Source: Belliella filtrata (GTDB taxonomy: Bacteria; Bacteroidota; Bacteroidia; Cytophagales; Cyclobacteriaceae). From it: a stretch of DNA of 64,000 nucleotides. The position numbers and the translations under genes were made by a program. The stretch lies in contig NZ_JAKZGP010000007.1 of NCBI RefSeq assembly GCF_022549775.1, positions 48,714-112,713 on the forward strand, written 5' to 3'. The notes beneath the pieces are model-generated. The model searched no databases. It saw nothing but the letters and a program-made list of their open reading frames with translations, and was not told the origin of the DNA. The first letter of the stretch is position 1, and every line of letters begins with the position of its first letter. Below, piece by piece: positions 18,043 to 27,166 of the stretch.

Positions 18043-19206
18043 ATGAAAAAGTCAATCAATCGAAGATCATGGATTAAGAAATCCTTCTTGGGAATAGGTG
18101 CTATAGCATCAATGCCGAAGCTTGTAAGTGCCATGGATGTAAATGCAGCATTCCCAAAATCCAGCTTTTATGAAATCACTCCTCGTGAAGATTTCAATGC
18201 ACCAAGAATGCTTGCAAGATTGTCCGCAAATGAAAATCCATACGGTCCTTCACCAGCAGTAGTCGAAGCTATAAAGGAGGCGGTTGTGACTGGTAATCGC
18301 TACGCCCATAGAGATGCATCTGACTTGATCGAAATGATCGCCAAAAAAGAAGGTGTAAGTCCTAAACACATCATGCTTGGTCCAGGGTCTTCAGATTTAT
18401 TAGAGAAGATGGCTTTTGTATCATTTCCTTCTGGTGGGAATATCGTGTCTGCAGATCCTGCATACATGTCTATCATCAGTACGGCAAGAGCTTTGGGAGC
18501 AAGCTGGAAGCCTGTAAAACTTAAATCAGACTATTCTCATGATCTTGAAGCCATGAAGTCTGCTATAGATAGTGATACCAAGTTGGTGTATGTCTGCAAT
18601 CCAAACAACCCTACTGGATCCATAACAGCCTCAGATAAATTGAGATCATTTTGCTCAGATGTATCTTCCAAAGTCCCCGTATTTGTTGATGAAGCATATT
18701 TGGAGTTTCTAGATGATAGTCAATCACATTCTATGGTCGATTTGGTGGCTAAAGGTGATGATGTAGTGGTGGCGAGAACTTTTAGCAAAATTCATGGTAT
18801 GGCTGGTTTGAGGATAGGTTACATTGTGGCTCAGCCAGAGCGTATTTCATCTATTACTGATAAAGTTAGGAGTACAATGGGTTTATGCTCTACTTCCCTT
18901 AAAGGCGCCATAGCGAGTATGAACGATGAGCAGTTCACTGCAGAATGTAAGAAGCTCAATACGGAATGTAGATCATTTGTGGTTGACAAAATATCCGCTA
19001 TGGGGTATGACATAATTCCATCATCTACCAGCTTTGTATTGTTTCCTATTACCATGAACGGAATGGAATTTATGAAAGCAATGAATGAATCTGGAGTGAG
19101 TATTAGGGTATTTAGTATAGATGAGAAACCATATTGTCGTGTGAGTATGGGTACGATGGAAGAGATGGAATATTTTGTCGAAACTTTCGAAAAAGTAACA
19201 GCTTAA
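18043..19206 (+). CDS. Histidinol-phosphate aminotransferase-like PLP enzyme with a Tat-like signal
   Basis: A 387-residue fold-type I aminotransferase of the HisC-like group. Seen: LSANENPYGPSPAV near the N-terminus of the enzyme, DPAYMS, VYVCNPNNPTGS, VFVDEAYLEF and the PLP lysine K249 in ARTFSKIHGMAGLRIGY. The start at ATG 18043 gives MKKSINRRSWIKKSFLGIG, which carries twin arginines before a hydrophobic stretch and an AMD-type cleavage region, so a folded enzyme may be exported by Tat. It is not in a his operon; the transporter gene downstream follows after 3 bp. A periplasmic amino-acid or amine transamination is an inference. Confidence 0.82.
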   Translation: MKKSINRRSWIKKSFLGIGAIASMPKLVSAMDVNAAFPKSSFYEITPREDFNAPRMLARLSANENPYGPSPAVVEAIKEAVVTGNRYAHRDASDLIEMIAKKEGVSPKHIMLGPGSSDLLEKMAFVSFPSGGNIVSADPAYMSIISTARALGASWKPVKLKSDYSHDLEAMKSAIDSDTKLVYVCNPNNPTGSITASDKLRSFCSDVSSKVPVFVDEAYLEFLDDSQSHSMVDLVAKGDDVVVARTFSKIHGMAGLRIGYIVAQPERISSITDKVRSTMGLCSTSLKGAIASMNDEQFTAECKKLNTECRSFVVDKISAMGYDIIPSSTSFVLFPITMNGMEFMKAMNESGVSIRVFSIDEKPYCRVSMGTMEEMEYFVETFEKVTA

Positions 19207-19209
19207 ACT

Positions 19210-20352
19210 ATGAGTATAGCATTACAAAAAACATTTTCACTGATTTTACTTATTGTCCTTGGGCTTGTGCTCAAGCGAAAATTTACCCAGCCTGAACAGC
19301 ATAAGGGGCTTAAAATGATCATCTTGGATGTAGCACTTCCGGCCATGATTTTTGTGGCTCTGTTGAAGATAGAAGTAAATCCAGATTTGTTGATCTTGCC
19401 GGTGCTTGCCTTGTTGTTCAATATTTTGTTTTTGTTGATTTCAAAATATGCCTTACCAGTTTTGGGGATCGAGCAGGGTACAGCATCTATGCGAACACTT
19501 TTACTATTGCTACCATCCCTTGCACCCGGACTTACTTGTTTCCCATTTGTAGTGTCTTATTTGGGAGAAGATGTGCTAGCATGGGCAGCATTAGCGGATA
19601 TTGGCAACAAGTTTTTTGTATTGGTATTGGCGTATTTATTGGCGATTTCTTGGTATTACAAACATCATCAGCTTAAAAAGGCCTCAACAAAGGATAGGGT
19701 AAAGCAGCTCTTGCTTGCCATGCTCAAAGAACCAATCAATTTAGTAATGATCTCTGCAATCATTTTATTAAGCTTTGGGATCAACATGGAGTCACTTCCG
19801 GTATTCATGTCAGAGGCAATTTTGATGATGAAAGACATGATGACTCCATTGGTATTGTTGTTTATTGGTATAGCTGTGGTATTCAAATGGGATCAATTAA
19901 GGATGTTAGCTGGTATGTTATTGTTCAGGGCTGGAATTACATTTGTTATCAGTGGAATTTTTGTGGCTTTGGTACCCATGCCGATTGAAGCGGTCTTATT
20001 GGCTGTGGTGTTTCCTCAAAGCGCCGTCAGTTTCTGGCCATTTGCTCATATGTCAGCGATAAGGTCAATGGAGTTAAGCGATGAATCAAAGAAGGTTAAA
20101 CCAACTTTTGACTTGGAGTTAGGAGTGAATTTATTGGCGCTTTCTATGCCATTCAGTACGCTTTTGATCTTGGGTATATTTTCGTCAGGTACTTATTTCA
20201 CCAACCCATACCATATTTTCTTGTTTGGTGGGATCATGCTTATTCTCTCCTTCTTGCCAAAAATCTCTAAGTGGATAAGTACATTAGCCATGGAAGAAGA
20301 GCTGGGGAGTTTGAGTCAGCAAAAATTAAATAAAAATAATTCAATTGAATAA
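19210..20352 (+). CDS. AEC-family (auxin efflux carrier-like) permease
   Basis: A 380-residue membrane protein with about ten hydrophobic helices in two halves separated by a basic cytoplasmic loop (HHQLKKASTKDRVKQ). The pattern, with LDVALPAMIFVALL in the first half and VVFPQSAVSFWPFAH in the second, fits the AEC family of organic acid and amino-acid exporters. It begins 3 bp after the aminotransferase gene stop and is probably translated with it, which suggests that the two handle the same compound. Substrate unknown. Confidence 0.75.
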   Translation: MSIALQKTFSLILLIVLGLVLKRKFTQPEQHKGLKMIILDVALPAMIFVALLKIEVNPDLLILPVLALLFNILFLLISKYALPVLGIEQGTASMRTLLLLLPSLAPGLTCFPFVVSYLGEDVLAWAALADIGNKFFVLVLAYLLAISWYYKHHQLKKASTKDRVKQLLLAMLKEPINLVMISAIILLSFGINMESLPVFMSEAILMMKDMMTPLVLLFIGIAVVFKWDQLRMLAGMLLFRAGITFVISGIFVALVPMPIEAVLLAVVFPQSAVSFWPFAHMSAIRSMELSDESKKVKPTFDLELGVNLLALSMPFSTLLILGIFSSGTYFTNPYHIFLFGGIMLILSFLPKISKWISTLAMEEELGSLSQQKLNKNNSIE

Positions 20353-20378
20353 TTAAAGTGGTTTCAAGGTTTGATAGC

Positions 20379-20413
20379 AAATAAGCCTTGGTAGTTTACC
20401 AAGGCTTATTTTA
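20379..20413. terminator. Bidirectional terminator between convergent genes
   Basis: AAATAAGCCTTGGTA and TACCAAGGCTTATTT form a nearly perfect stem with a very short loop; A-rich and T-rich flanks allow it to work on both strands. It separates the AEC permease gene from the outer-membrane protein gene. Confidence 0.85.
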
Positions 20414-20422
20414 TGTTTTGTA

Positions 20423-21772
20423 TTAAAATCGACCAAATCCCCAACTTAGTCCCATGTGGAAATCAGCTTGTTTGGAGTCTGCTGTAAAGCCTGTAAGTAA
20501 AGAGTTACTACCTACAAAGAATCCTCCATACCTAAGTCCTAGCCCTCCGTTAAAGCCTGAAATTTCTGTTTGAGTCCAAGGTGAATAAATCTCCAACTTA
20601 CCTAGTACAACTCGTGGTGTGAGTACCAATACATTTTGAGAAGACAATTGTTGGTTTGAGTTTACATCCCCAAATCTCTGTTGGATGAAAGCACTACCAT
20701 GGAGTACTCCAATGATGTGCATTTCTGCATATGCAGAAATCACAGAAGGCAAACTTGTTCTTATTCCAGTTGTCTCTGAAGATCTTGTAAAGTACCCACT
20801 TGAGATTAATTGATTTTCTATCTCTTCAAAATTACCTTCAAGTTGATCTATTCTAAAGCTATCACCTTCTGGGATGTCAATAGAATAGGTGTTGTTAGTT
20901 TGACCTTTTGCGAAAGTCATACTTCCTAAATTCATCAGTGATAGCCCAGTATTGAGTTTAGTCCTTCCTCTGTCGTCTTTTATTTGATAATTTGCCCCTA
21001 GGTCAAGCCCAAAACCATTTGGGGATCCTATATTGAAACCATTGCTTCCTAAGCCGAAATTTGAACCATTGAGATCAGATTCAGAGTAGCTGAAGTTCAA
21101 TGAACCAGAAGCTTTCGTTACACTTACAGCTGTATTAACTTGGTTAATTTCGGCACGGAATTTATCTAAGCCGACATTCGCATACACACCCGGCATGAGT
21201 ATTTTTGCTGTGGCACCGACAGAAAGTTTATGTTTTTCTGTATCAAAAATTTCTCTACCAACTACAAAGCCAACCTCACCATAAGCTGTAGCATTAATTC
21301 TTTGGTTGTATTCGGTTGCTATCGCTACAGAGTTACTCTGTCCAGCAAATTGAATATCCAATAAAGATTGACCTAAAGTTGGATCGAAATCTACAATGTC
21401 CGCTTTAGTAAAAACCTGAGTTGTCAATCCAAATGCCCATTTCCCTGACTTTATTCCAATCGAAGGTCCAAGTATATTAGCCATTGATCGAAAATTTACT
21501 GGTCCATCAGCCCTTTGAAAAGCGACATCAACGACATCCCCACCATATTCAAAAATATCACCAAAGGAAATGATATTGTTACTCACAGATCCATTGAATG
21601 AGAAAAAATTCACATCAACTTTTTTGTGAAGGTTATTGATCTCAGCGGGATTCATGGTTGCGCTGATGATTCCTTTTCTAGGGCTATTTTGCACACCAAT
21701 AAATGAAGTCTGAGCCAAGGCCTGTTCAAAGCCAAGGGTGATTAGTAGCATGGGTAAAAATAACTTTTTCAT
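20423..21772 (-). CDS. Outer-membrane beta-barrel protein, DUF5723-like
   Basis: A 449-residue exported protein with signal peptide MKKLFLPMLLITLGFEQALAQ. After it comes a segment rich in PRKGIISATMNPAEINNLHKKVDVN, then alternating amphipathic strands with many glycines, ending in MGLSWGFGRF with a terminal aromatic residue, as in outer-membrane barrels. The build resembles the DUF5723 group of Bacteroidota outer-membrane proteins. It is monocistronic and convergent with the AEC gene. Function unknown. Confidence 0.6.
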   Translation of the reverse strand: MKKLFLPMLLITLGFEQALAQTSFIGVQNSPRKGIISATMNPAEINNLHKKVDVNFFSFNGSVSNNIISFGDIFEYGGDVVDVAFQRADGPVNFRSMANILGPSIGIKSGKWAFGLTTQVFTKADIVDFDPTLGQSLLDIQFAGQSNSVAIATEYNQRINATAYGEVGFVVGREIFDTEKHKLSVGATAKILMPGVYANVGLDKFRAEINQVNTAVSVTKASGSLNFSYSESDLNGSNFGLGSNGFNIGSPNGFGLDLGANYQIKDDRGRTKLNTGLSLMNLGSMTFAKGQTNNTYSIDIPEGDSFRIDQLEGNFEEIENQLISSGYFTRSSETTGIRTSLPSVISAYAEMHIIGVLHGSAFIQQRFGDVNSNQQLSSQNVLVLTPRVVLGKLEIYSPWTQTEISGFNGGLGLRYGGFFVGSNSLLTGFTADSKQADFHMGLSWGFGRF

Positions 21773-22024
21773 AAAGAAGAATTATGTTTATAAATGAGTG
21801 TTGAATTTGCTTGATGTAAAGAGAAAATTTCTAGGTTTATTTAAAATATGCCGTTTTAAAGGAATGAAATGCTTTTTGAACCAGTAATATTTTCTTCACG
21901 AATGTTTTAATTTTTCATTCTTTAGCCTGTAAAAGAAATAAGATTATTAAATTTTATTCTTGATTCCAGAAATGCATTCAAGAATAAATTAGCGTAAAAC
22001 ACTGTTTTCTTAAGTATAAAATTA

Positions 22025-22058
22025 TAAAAAAAGGAAGACTTGTTGGTAGTCTCCCTTT
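22025..22058 (-). terminator. Rho-independent terminator of the pnt operon
   Basis: On the minus strand AAGGGAGACT and AGTCTTCCTT pair around a short loop and are followed by TTTTTTTAT. It lies 25 bp after the pntB stop. The rest of the 310-bp gap up to 21773 shows no gene. Confidence 0.8.
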
Positions 22059-22082
22059 ATTATTTTGTTATTTTTAGATTTG

Positions 22083-23483
22083 TTATACCTCTTTTACTTC
22101 AGAAGTTAGTTTTTGTAAAGAATCTTTTGCATCTCCAAAAAGCATTCTGGTCTTAGGATAAAAGAAAAGTTCATTTTCAATTCCAGCATACCCAGCACTC
22201 ATGCCTCGCTTCAATATGATAACATTTTTAGCTTGGTCAACTTCCAGGATAGGCATGCCATAGATAGGCGAGGAGCTGTCGTTTTTCGCTGCAGGATTTA
22301 CCACATCATTTGCTCCAATTACGACAACCACATCAGTGCTTGCAAGCTTAGGGTTGATTTCTTCCATCTCTTGAAGCCTTTCATAAGGTACGTCTGCTTC
22401 AGCAAGCAATACGTTCATGTGACCAGGCATTCTTCCAGCTACAGGATGGATGGCATAATTTACTGTTACACCTTTTTCCTCAAGCAATTTTTCAAGCTCA
22501 TGGCAGATATGTTGAGCTTGTGCTACAGCAAGTCCATACCCAGGAACGATGACTACTTGCTGGGAATAAGATAATAGCACAGCAGTATCCGTAATGCTGA
22601 TTTCCCTTACTGTTTGATCGCCAGCTTCTCCTTTAGGACCTCCTGATGCATTGCCTCCAAATGCACCAAGCAAGACATTAGTCAAAGACCTATTCATGGC
22701 TTTACACATCAAAATAGTGAGAATGGTACCCGCAGATCCAACTAAAATACCACCAGTCAGCATGGCTTTGTTACTATATAGAAAGCCTCCAAATGCAGCG
22801 GCCACCCCAGTAAACGAATTAAGCAAAGAGATCACAACAGGCATATCTGCACCTCCGATTGGCATTACAAATAACACACCATATATCAGGGATATGGCTA
22901 ATAAACCGTAGAATAATGGCGTACTATCATTACCTAGCATTTGGTAAACTGTCAAACCTAGGATGGTTGCCAACATGAGCATGTTGACTACTTGATTCAT
23001 CGGTAGGACAAAGTCCTTGATTTTTCCTTCCAATTTTCCATAAGCAATCAAAGAGCCAGAAAAGGAAACTGACCCGATAATCAGACCAAGTAGCATCACC
23101 AAAAACTCTCCATCAAACCCTAGGGAAGCTGAAGTATTGTGGTTTTGGTATTCGATCACAGCAATCAGTGCAGCACAAGCACCTCCCATTCCATTGAAGA
23201 AAGATACCATCTGAGGCATGGCTGTCATCTTGACTTTCTTTGCCATCATGGTACCTATGATAGTCCCAACCACTAATCCTAAAGCAATCAACCCGTAGTT
23301 AAGGGTTTTCGAGTTATCAAATGGTTGATATATGGTAATGGTAGCAATCACTGCGATAAGCATCCCTACTGCCGCAATGAGGTTGCCTTTACGGGCACTT
23401 TCAGGGTGGCTAAGCATTTTGAGCCCGATTACGAAAGTCAAAGACGCAATCAAATAGGCTATTTCAAGTATATTTAAGGTCAT
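22083..23483 (-). CDS. pntB: NAD(P) transhydrogenase subunit beta
   Basis: A 466-residue PntB. The N-terminal two thirds is membrane domain II with about nine helices; the C-terminal third is the NADP-binding domain III, seen in VVIVPGYGLAVAQAQH, HPVAGRMPGHMNVLLAEA, VVVIGANDVVNPAA and KRGMSAGYAG. With the two alpha pieces it forms the proton-pumping transhydrogenase that makes NADPH from NADH across the inner membrane. Its ATG overlaps the previous gene stop by 4 bp (ATGA), showing translational coupling. Full length and all motifs intact. Confidence 0.95.
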   Translation of the reverse strand: MTLNILEIAYLIASLTFVIGLKMLSHPESARKGNLIAAVGMLIAVIATITIYQPFDNSKTLNYGLIALGLVVGTIIGTMMAKKVKMTAMPQMVSFFNGMGGACAALIAVIEYQNHNTSASLGFDGEFLVMLLGLIIGSVSFSGSLIAYGKLEGKIKDFVLPMNQVVNMLMLATILGLTVYQMLGNDSTPLFYGLLAISLIYGVLFVMPIGGADMPVVISLLNSFTGVAAAFGGFLYSNKAMLTGGILVGSAGTILTILMCKAMNRSLTNVLLGAFGGNASGGPKGEAGDQTVREISITDTAVLLSYSQQVVIVPGYGLAVAQAQHICHELEKLLEEKGVTVNYAIHPVAGRMPGHMNVLLAEADVPYERLQEMEEINPKLASTDVVVVIGANDVVNPAAKNDSSSPIYGMPILEVDQAKNVIILKRGMSAGYAGIENELFFYPKTRMLFGDAKDSLQKLTSEVKEV

Positions 23484-23797
23484 GATTTCTTCGGTTTTTT
23501 CTTGAACATCTCTAGCATTCTATCGGTCACCACAAATCCTCCAACGACATTTAGTGTACCCATCACTACTGCTAGAAAGCCAACAATCAAGGATGGGTAA
23601 TTGTCGGGAGAGGCATGCAGCATTACGATGATTGCGCCGACCACTACCACACCATGTACCGCATTGGCTCCGGACATCAGCGGGGTATGCAAAATGGCAG
23701 GAACATTTGATATGACTTCGACTCCGAGTAGTATTGCCAAAATCAGGAAATAAATCATTTCCATGTTTTCGCCTATATAATTCAGTAATTGTTCCAT
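23480..23797 (-). CDS. pntAB: NAD(P) transhydrogenase alpha subunit, membrane part
   Basis: A 105-residue membrane protein equal to the C-terminal membrane region of E. coli PntA, made here as a separate chain. It starts MEQLLNYIGENMEMIYFLI at 23797; the longer open frame upstream reads through the previous gene in another frame. Three hydrophobic helices include NVPAILHTPLMSGANAVHG, a conserved stretch of domain II. Its ATG shares one base with the stop of the gene upstream (TAATG) and it overlaps pntB by 4 bp. Confidence 0.92.
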   Translation of the reverse strand: MEQLLNYIGENMEMIYFLILAILLGVEVISNVPAILHTPLMSGANAVHGVVVVGAIIVMLHASPDNYPSLIVGFLAVVMGTLNVVGGFVVTDRMLEMFKKKPKKS

Positions 23798-24924
23798 TAT
23801 GATTGATTTAAAAGTTGAGCGACACGTGGACTTTTTGCTTCTCCTGCATGACAAACACAAGTACCAAGGACTATATCGTCTTCAAAATTGAGGTTGATAG
23901 CTGCGTCTTTGATGATGAGTTTTAAGAAGTTTAGGTAATTTTTACCAAACATCTTGCTGGCATCCTGCGGGAGTTGGGTAGCAAGGTTGTCTACTCCAAA
24001 GATTCTGACTCCATTGACTTCTACAGTTTGATCAGGTTGAGAAAGTGCGCAATTTCCTCCAGATGATGCTGCAAGGTCTATGATAACTGAGCCTGGCTTC
24101 ATGGCAAGTACGGTCCTTTCTTCTACCAAAAGAGGTGCTTTTCTTCCTGGTATTTGGGCAGTTGTAATGATTGCGTCAGCTTTTTGAGCGTGCTCATGAA
24201 TGGTGTCCTTTTGTTTTTGGATATATTCTTCAGATTGTTCTACAGCATAGCCGCCAGCTCCTTTGTCTTCTTTGGCTCCTTCTACATCGATGAATTTGGC
24301 ACCGATAGAAAGTACTTCTTCTTTGGCTGCCTTTCTGACATCAAAGGCATACACTGTGGCTCCTAGTCTTTTGGAGGTTGCGATGGCTTGTAGCCCAGCT
24401 ACTCCTGCACCGATCACCATTACCCTGGCTGGAGTGATACTGCCAGCAGCAGTCATGAACATTGGAAAAAACCTAGGAAGGCTATTGGCCGCAAGTAAGG
24501 CTGCCTTGTAGCCGCTTACAGTAGCCATAGAGGAAAGTACATCCATGCTTTGAGCACGTGTAGTACGTGGCACAAGCTCCATACTAAAAGCAGTCCGTTT
24601 TTCTTTCAAGAGGAATTTGGTGAGGTCTAGGTTATAGAGTGCCCCCATTTGTGCCAAAAGTACCGCGTCCGGCTTCATTTGGCTGATTTCGGTGGTAGCA
24701 AGTGATTGAATACCGCAAATCATGTCTGCTGTGGTCAATATAGCTTCTCGAGTGGCAATAGTAGCACCTGCAGCTTCATAGGTGGCATCACTTGCAAATG
24801 AGGCTTGCCCAGCTCCTGATTCTACGACTACAGCTGTGCCCCAAGAAAGTAAGGTTTTGACCGCCTCTGGGAGTAAAGCCACTCGTGCTTCTCCCGTTGG
24901 TTCTTTGAGAATGCCTATCTTCAT
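23797..24924 (-). CDS. pntAA: NAD(P) transhydrogenase alpha subunit, NAD-binding part
   Basis: A 375-residue soluble domain I of transhydrogenase, related to alanine dehydrogenase. Seen: the start MKIGILKEPTGEARVALLPEAV, the RAQSMDVLSSMA segment, the Rossmann motif VMVIGAGVAGLQAIATSKRLGA and the IDLAASSGGNCALS segment. It is the first gene of the three-gene operon, in the split arrangement also known in Rhodospirillum rubrum. Its product binds NADH and works with the two membrane subunits. Confidence 0.94.
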   Translation of the reverse strand: MKIGILKEPTGEARVALLPEAVKTLLSWGTAVVVESGAGQASFASDATYEAAGATIATREAILTTADMICGIQSLATTEISQMKPDAVLLAQMGALYNLDLTKFLLKEKRTAFSMELVPRTTRAQSMDVLSSMATVSGYKAALLAANSLPRFFPMFMTAAGSITPARVMVIGAGVAGLQAIATSKRLGATVYAFDVRKAAKEEVLSIGAKFIDVEGAKEDKGAGGYAVEQSEEYIQKQKDTIHEHAQKADAIITTAQIPGRKAPLLVEERTVLAMKPGSVIIDLAASSGGNCALSQPDQTVEVNGVRIFGVDNLATQLPQDASKMFGKNYLNFLKLIIKDAAINLNFEDDIVLGTCVCHAGEAKSPRVAQLLNQS

Positions 24925-25103
24925 GTGTTAAGGTTGTATTGGAATAGTGTTAAAGTTTTGAAAGGCTTGCTTTCAAAGTTTAAAACTATCAAAAAGAATA
25001 AGATAAAAAAGTGATTTTTGTCATTATGATTTGCAATGTTTCAAATATTTGAATTAATGCTTGCCATTTCTGATAAAAAATAAAATTATGTATGGTGTTT
25101 GGG

Positions 25104-26297
25104 TTAGTTTGATTCAAACAATCCTATTGTTCCTCCAACCCAATCTTTGTCTTTGTTGAATTTGACGCCTATCATTTCTCCTCTACTGAGCCTTACAAGG
25201 TTGGTCATGAGGGTTGGCTTCTCATCTTTTTCTGGCCAAACAAGAAGCATTCTGACTTCTGCTTTGACTTTGGTATCTGGAGCTTGTAAAATGGGTATAT
25301 AATTCACCTTTTTTTGGAGTATATAGAGGTCTTTTTCGACCACAGCCTCTATGTCAGAGGGTTTGACGTGAAATACTACACCGCTTCCTGAAAACGAGAA
25401 AAGTGGCTTTAGGACGTAGTTTTCCAAATCTTCAGGAATACGTTGTAAGTCGGATAGTAGGGTTGACTCAATGAAATATGGCCCACTGAGCATCGGTAGC
25501 ATGTATTTGCTGATTCGAAAAAACCAATTGGGATGTCCAGCCCATTCAACATCCAAATCTTCTTTGAAGTCAAATGCTAGCTTGAGATCCGTTCTGGTAT
25601 TTAGTTCATCAAAGATGACACGATTGTATATTCTTTTGATTTGGACTAGATCACCTTGCTCGCTTTTGTAAAATAGTTTCTGCCCTTCCTTGATCAGGTC
25701 TGTAACGCAAAGAAATGGAATCGAAAGGTCTCGGGTGCAGTAATAAAAGTCTATTTTTGTGTTTTGCTTTTCTGGCTCAATTTCTAACAGTACCACTTCT
25801 GAAGGAGCATGTCCGTTAAGAATGGTTTCACTCAGCTTTTGTAAATAGGATGTTTTGTCTAGTTGTCCAAAGTATGGAGTGAGGTCATTAAGCGAAGGGT
25901 AATGCCTTAGGAATTTTTCATGAAGATGATGTTGAAAATTGAAAACTGAAGGAAACCCTTGAACTTCTATGAGTTTTGGGATCACTTTTCCATCTTCCTC
26001 ACAGATTCCGAAATCTACAGCAAGAAACTGAGTGTGCTGGTCCTCATTTGGCACATCGGTATTGAGGTTGACGGCACGTTGTGTCTTTGATTTGAAATCT
26101 TCAGTTTGTATAAAATTTACTACATCATCCGTTGCTTCAATCAATTGCTTTTTCAATTCTTTGGAAATGAAAAATGGAGTTTCTGCGATTCGAAAAGTAG
26201 GTAAATAATCAAAATCACTTGCTATATCTTCTAGAAGCGCTTTATACTTTTCAGGGCTAAACGCGTCGTTGAAAAGTGTTCTGTATTTTTGAATCAT
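25104..26297 (-). CDS. ATP-grasp-like ligase of an amidoligase operon
   Basis: A 397-residue cytoplasmic protein. The C-terminal part has ATP-grasp features: YVLKPLFSFSGSGVVFHV as the nucleotide-binding loop with lysine, YILQKKVNYIPI as the adenine-contact strand, and KAEVRMLLVW with RLSRGEMIGVKFNK towards the end. The N-terminal half has LAVDFGICEEDGKVIPKLIEVQGFPS, reminiscent of amide ligases that bind a carboxylate. It is the last gene of a five-gene minus-strand operon, 4 bp after the amidotransferase gene. Such clusters are described for Bacteroidota by comparative genomics of amidoligases; the product is unknown. Confidence 0.7.
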   Translation of the reverse strand: MIQKYRTLFNDAFSPEKYKALLEDIASDFDYLPTFRIAETPFFISKELKKQLIEATDDVVNFIQTEDFKSKTQRAVNLNTDVPNEDQHTQFLAVDFGICEEDGKVIPKLIEVQGFPSVFNFQHHLHEKFLRHYPSLNDLTPYFGQLDKTSYLQKLSETILNGHAPSEVVLLEIEPEKQNTKIDFYYCTRDLSIPFLCVTDLIKEGQKLFYKSEQGDLVQIKRIYNRVIFDELNTRTDLKLAFDFKEDLDVEWAGHPNWFFRISKYMLPMLSGPYFIESTLLSDLQRIPEDLENYVLKPLFSFSGSGVVFHVKPSDIEAVVEKDLYILQKKVNYIPILQAPDTKVKAEVRMLLVWPEKDEKPTLMTNLVRLSRGEMIGVKFNKDKDWVGGTIGLFESN

Positions 26298-26301
26298 ATC
26301 T

Positions 26302-27120
26302 TTATTCTTGAAAAATTTCTTGTTGTTCTAAAATGTTGCCCATAGCCTCTTTTAGGAAGTTTGGGATGAGTGTTTCATTGGTTTTGAATATTTTATCATC
26401 ATCTACCAAGTGCTCAAGCATGGTTCTGTACTTGGCTTTCCCTTTTTTTGCTATTATTTTTTGCTTTACTTCTTCTTTGCGAAGGTGATTCATAAAACTA
26501 ATAGGGTCAGCTTCAGGGTGGAATTGGGTACCGACAATTTCAGGAGAAAACCTGATTGCCATCAAAGCCCTTTCATACTCCAGGTGAGTCCTTATTTTTT
26601 CCAGAGCAATTATTTTTGCTCCCATGGCTTGGAATTTCTTCATCTTAGGCTGTACCACTTGATAATCTCTGGAGTCTACTGCCCAAAAGGGATTTCCCAA
26701 AGATTCAAAAAGACTATCCTCTAATCCTTCAGCTGTCTTGTGAATAGACATTACTCCAAATGACGTCGACTTTCTTCTCGAAAGTGTAGCCAACCCAAAT
26801 GTGTTGACAGCCATTTGGAATGAATGGCAAATCAACAAAAGGTATTTTTTCCTTTTGTTGATTTTATTCCATTCTATCAAATTATACAGGAACTGACTAT
26901 TTTTGAGATCCCATATGCCGTCACCTTCGAGTGGATCGCCAGGACCTCCTGTGGAGATATACAAATCATGGTCTTTAATGTCTGGAAGCTCTGCTTTTCC
27001 TCGGACATCATAGACCTTGTATGTTAATTGTCCTTCAAATCTACTAATGATATCCTTGATGCAGCGCATGCCTTGGTTGGGCTCGCCATCATACATATCT
27101 AGTATGGCTACGTTAATCAT
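26302..27120 (-). CDS. Class I glutamine amidotransferase-like protein
   Basis: A 272-residue protein with the triad of class I amidotransferases: nucleophile C98 in YLLLICHSFQMAV, and H201/E203 in VGTQFHPEADP. DLYISTGGPGDPLEG forms the oxyanion region. Family members hydrolyse glutamine to release ammonia, or act as gamma-glutamyl hydrolases. It lies between a GCS2-type ligase and an ATP-grasp ligase, spaced by 46 and 4 bp, so it could feed ammonia to a ligase or trim a gamma-glutamyl product. Confidence 0.85.
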   Translation of the reverse strand: MINVAILDMYDGEPNQGMRCIKDIISRFEGQLTYKVYDVRGKAELPDIKDHDLYISTGGPGDPLEGDGIWDLKNSQFLYNLIEWNKINKRKKYLLLICHSFQMAVNTFGLATLSRRKSTSFGVMSIHKTAEGLEDSLFESLGNPFWAVDSRDYQVVQPKMKKFQAMGAKIIALEKIRTHLEYERALMAIRFSPEIVGTQFHPEADPISFMNHLRKEEVKQKIIAKKGKAKYRTMLEHLVDDDKIFKTNETLIPNFLKEAMGNILEQQEIFQE

Positions 27121-27166
27121 TACGCTTACTATTTTCTACAAAGATACACAGTCAATTCAAATAGGG

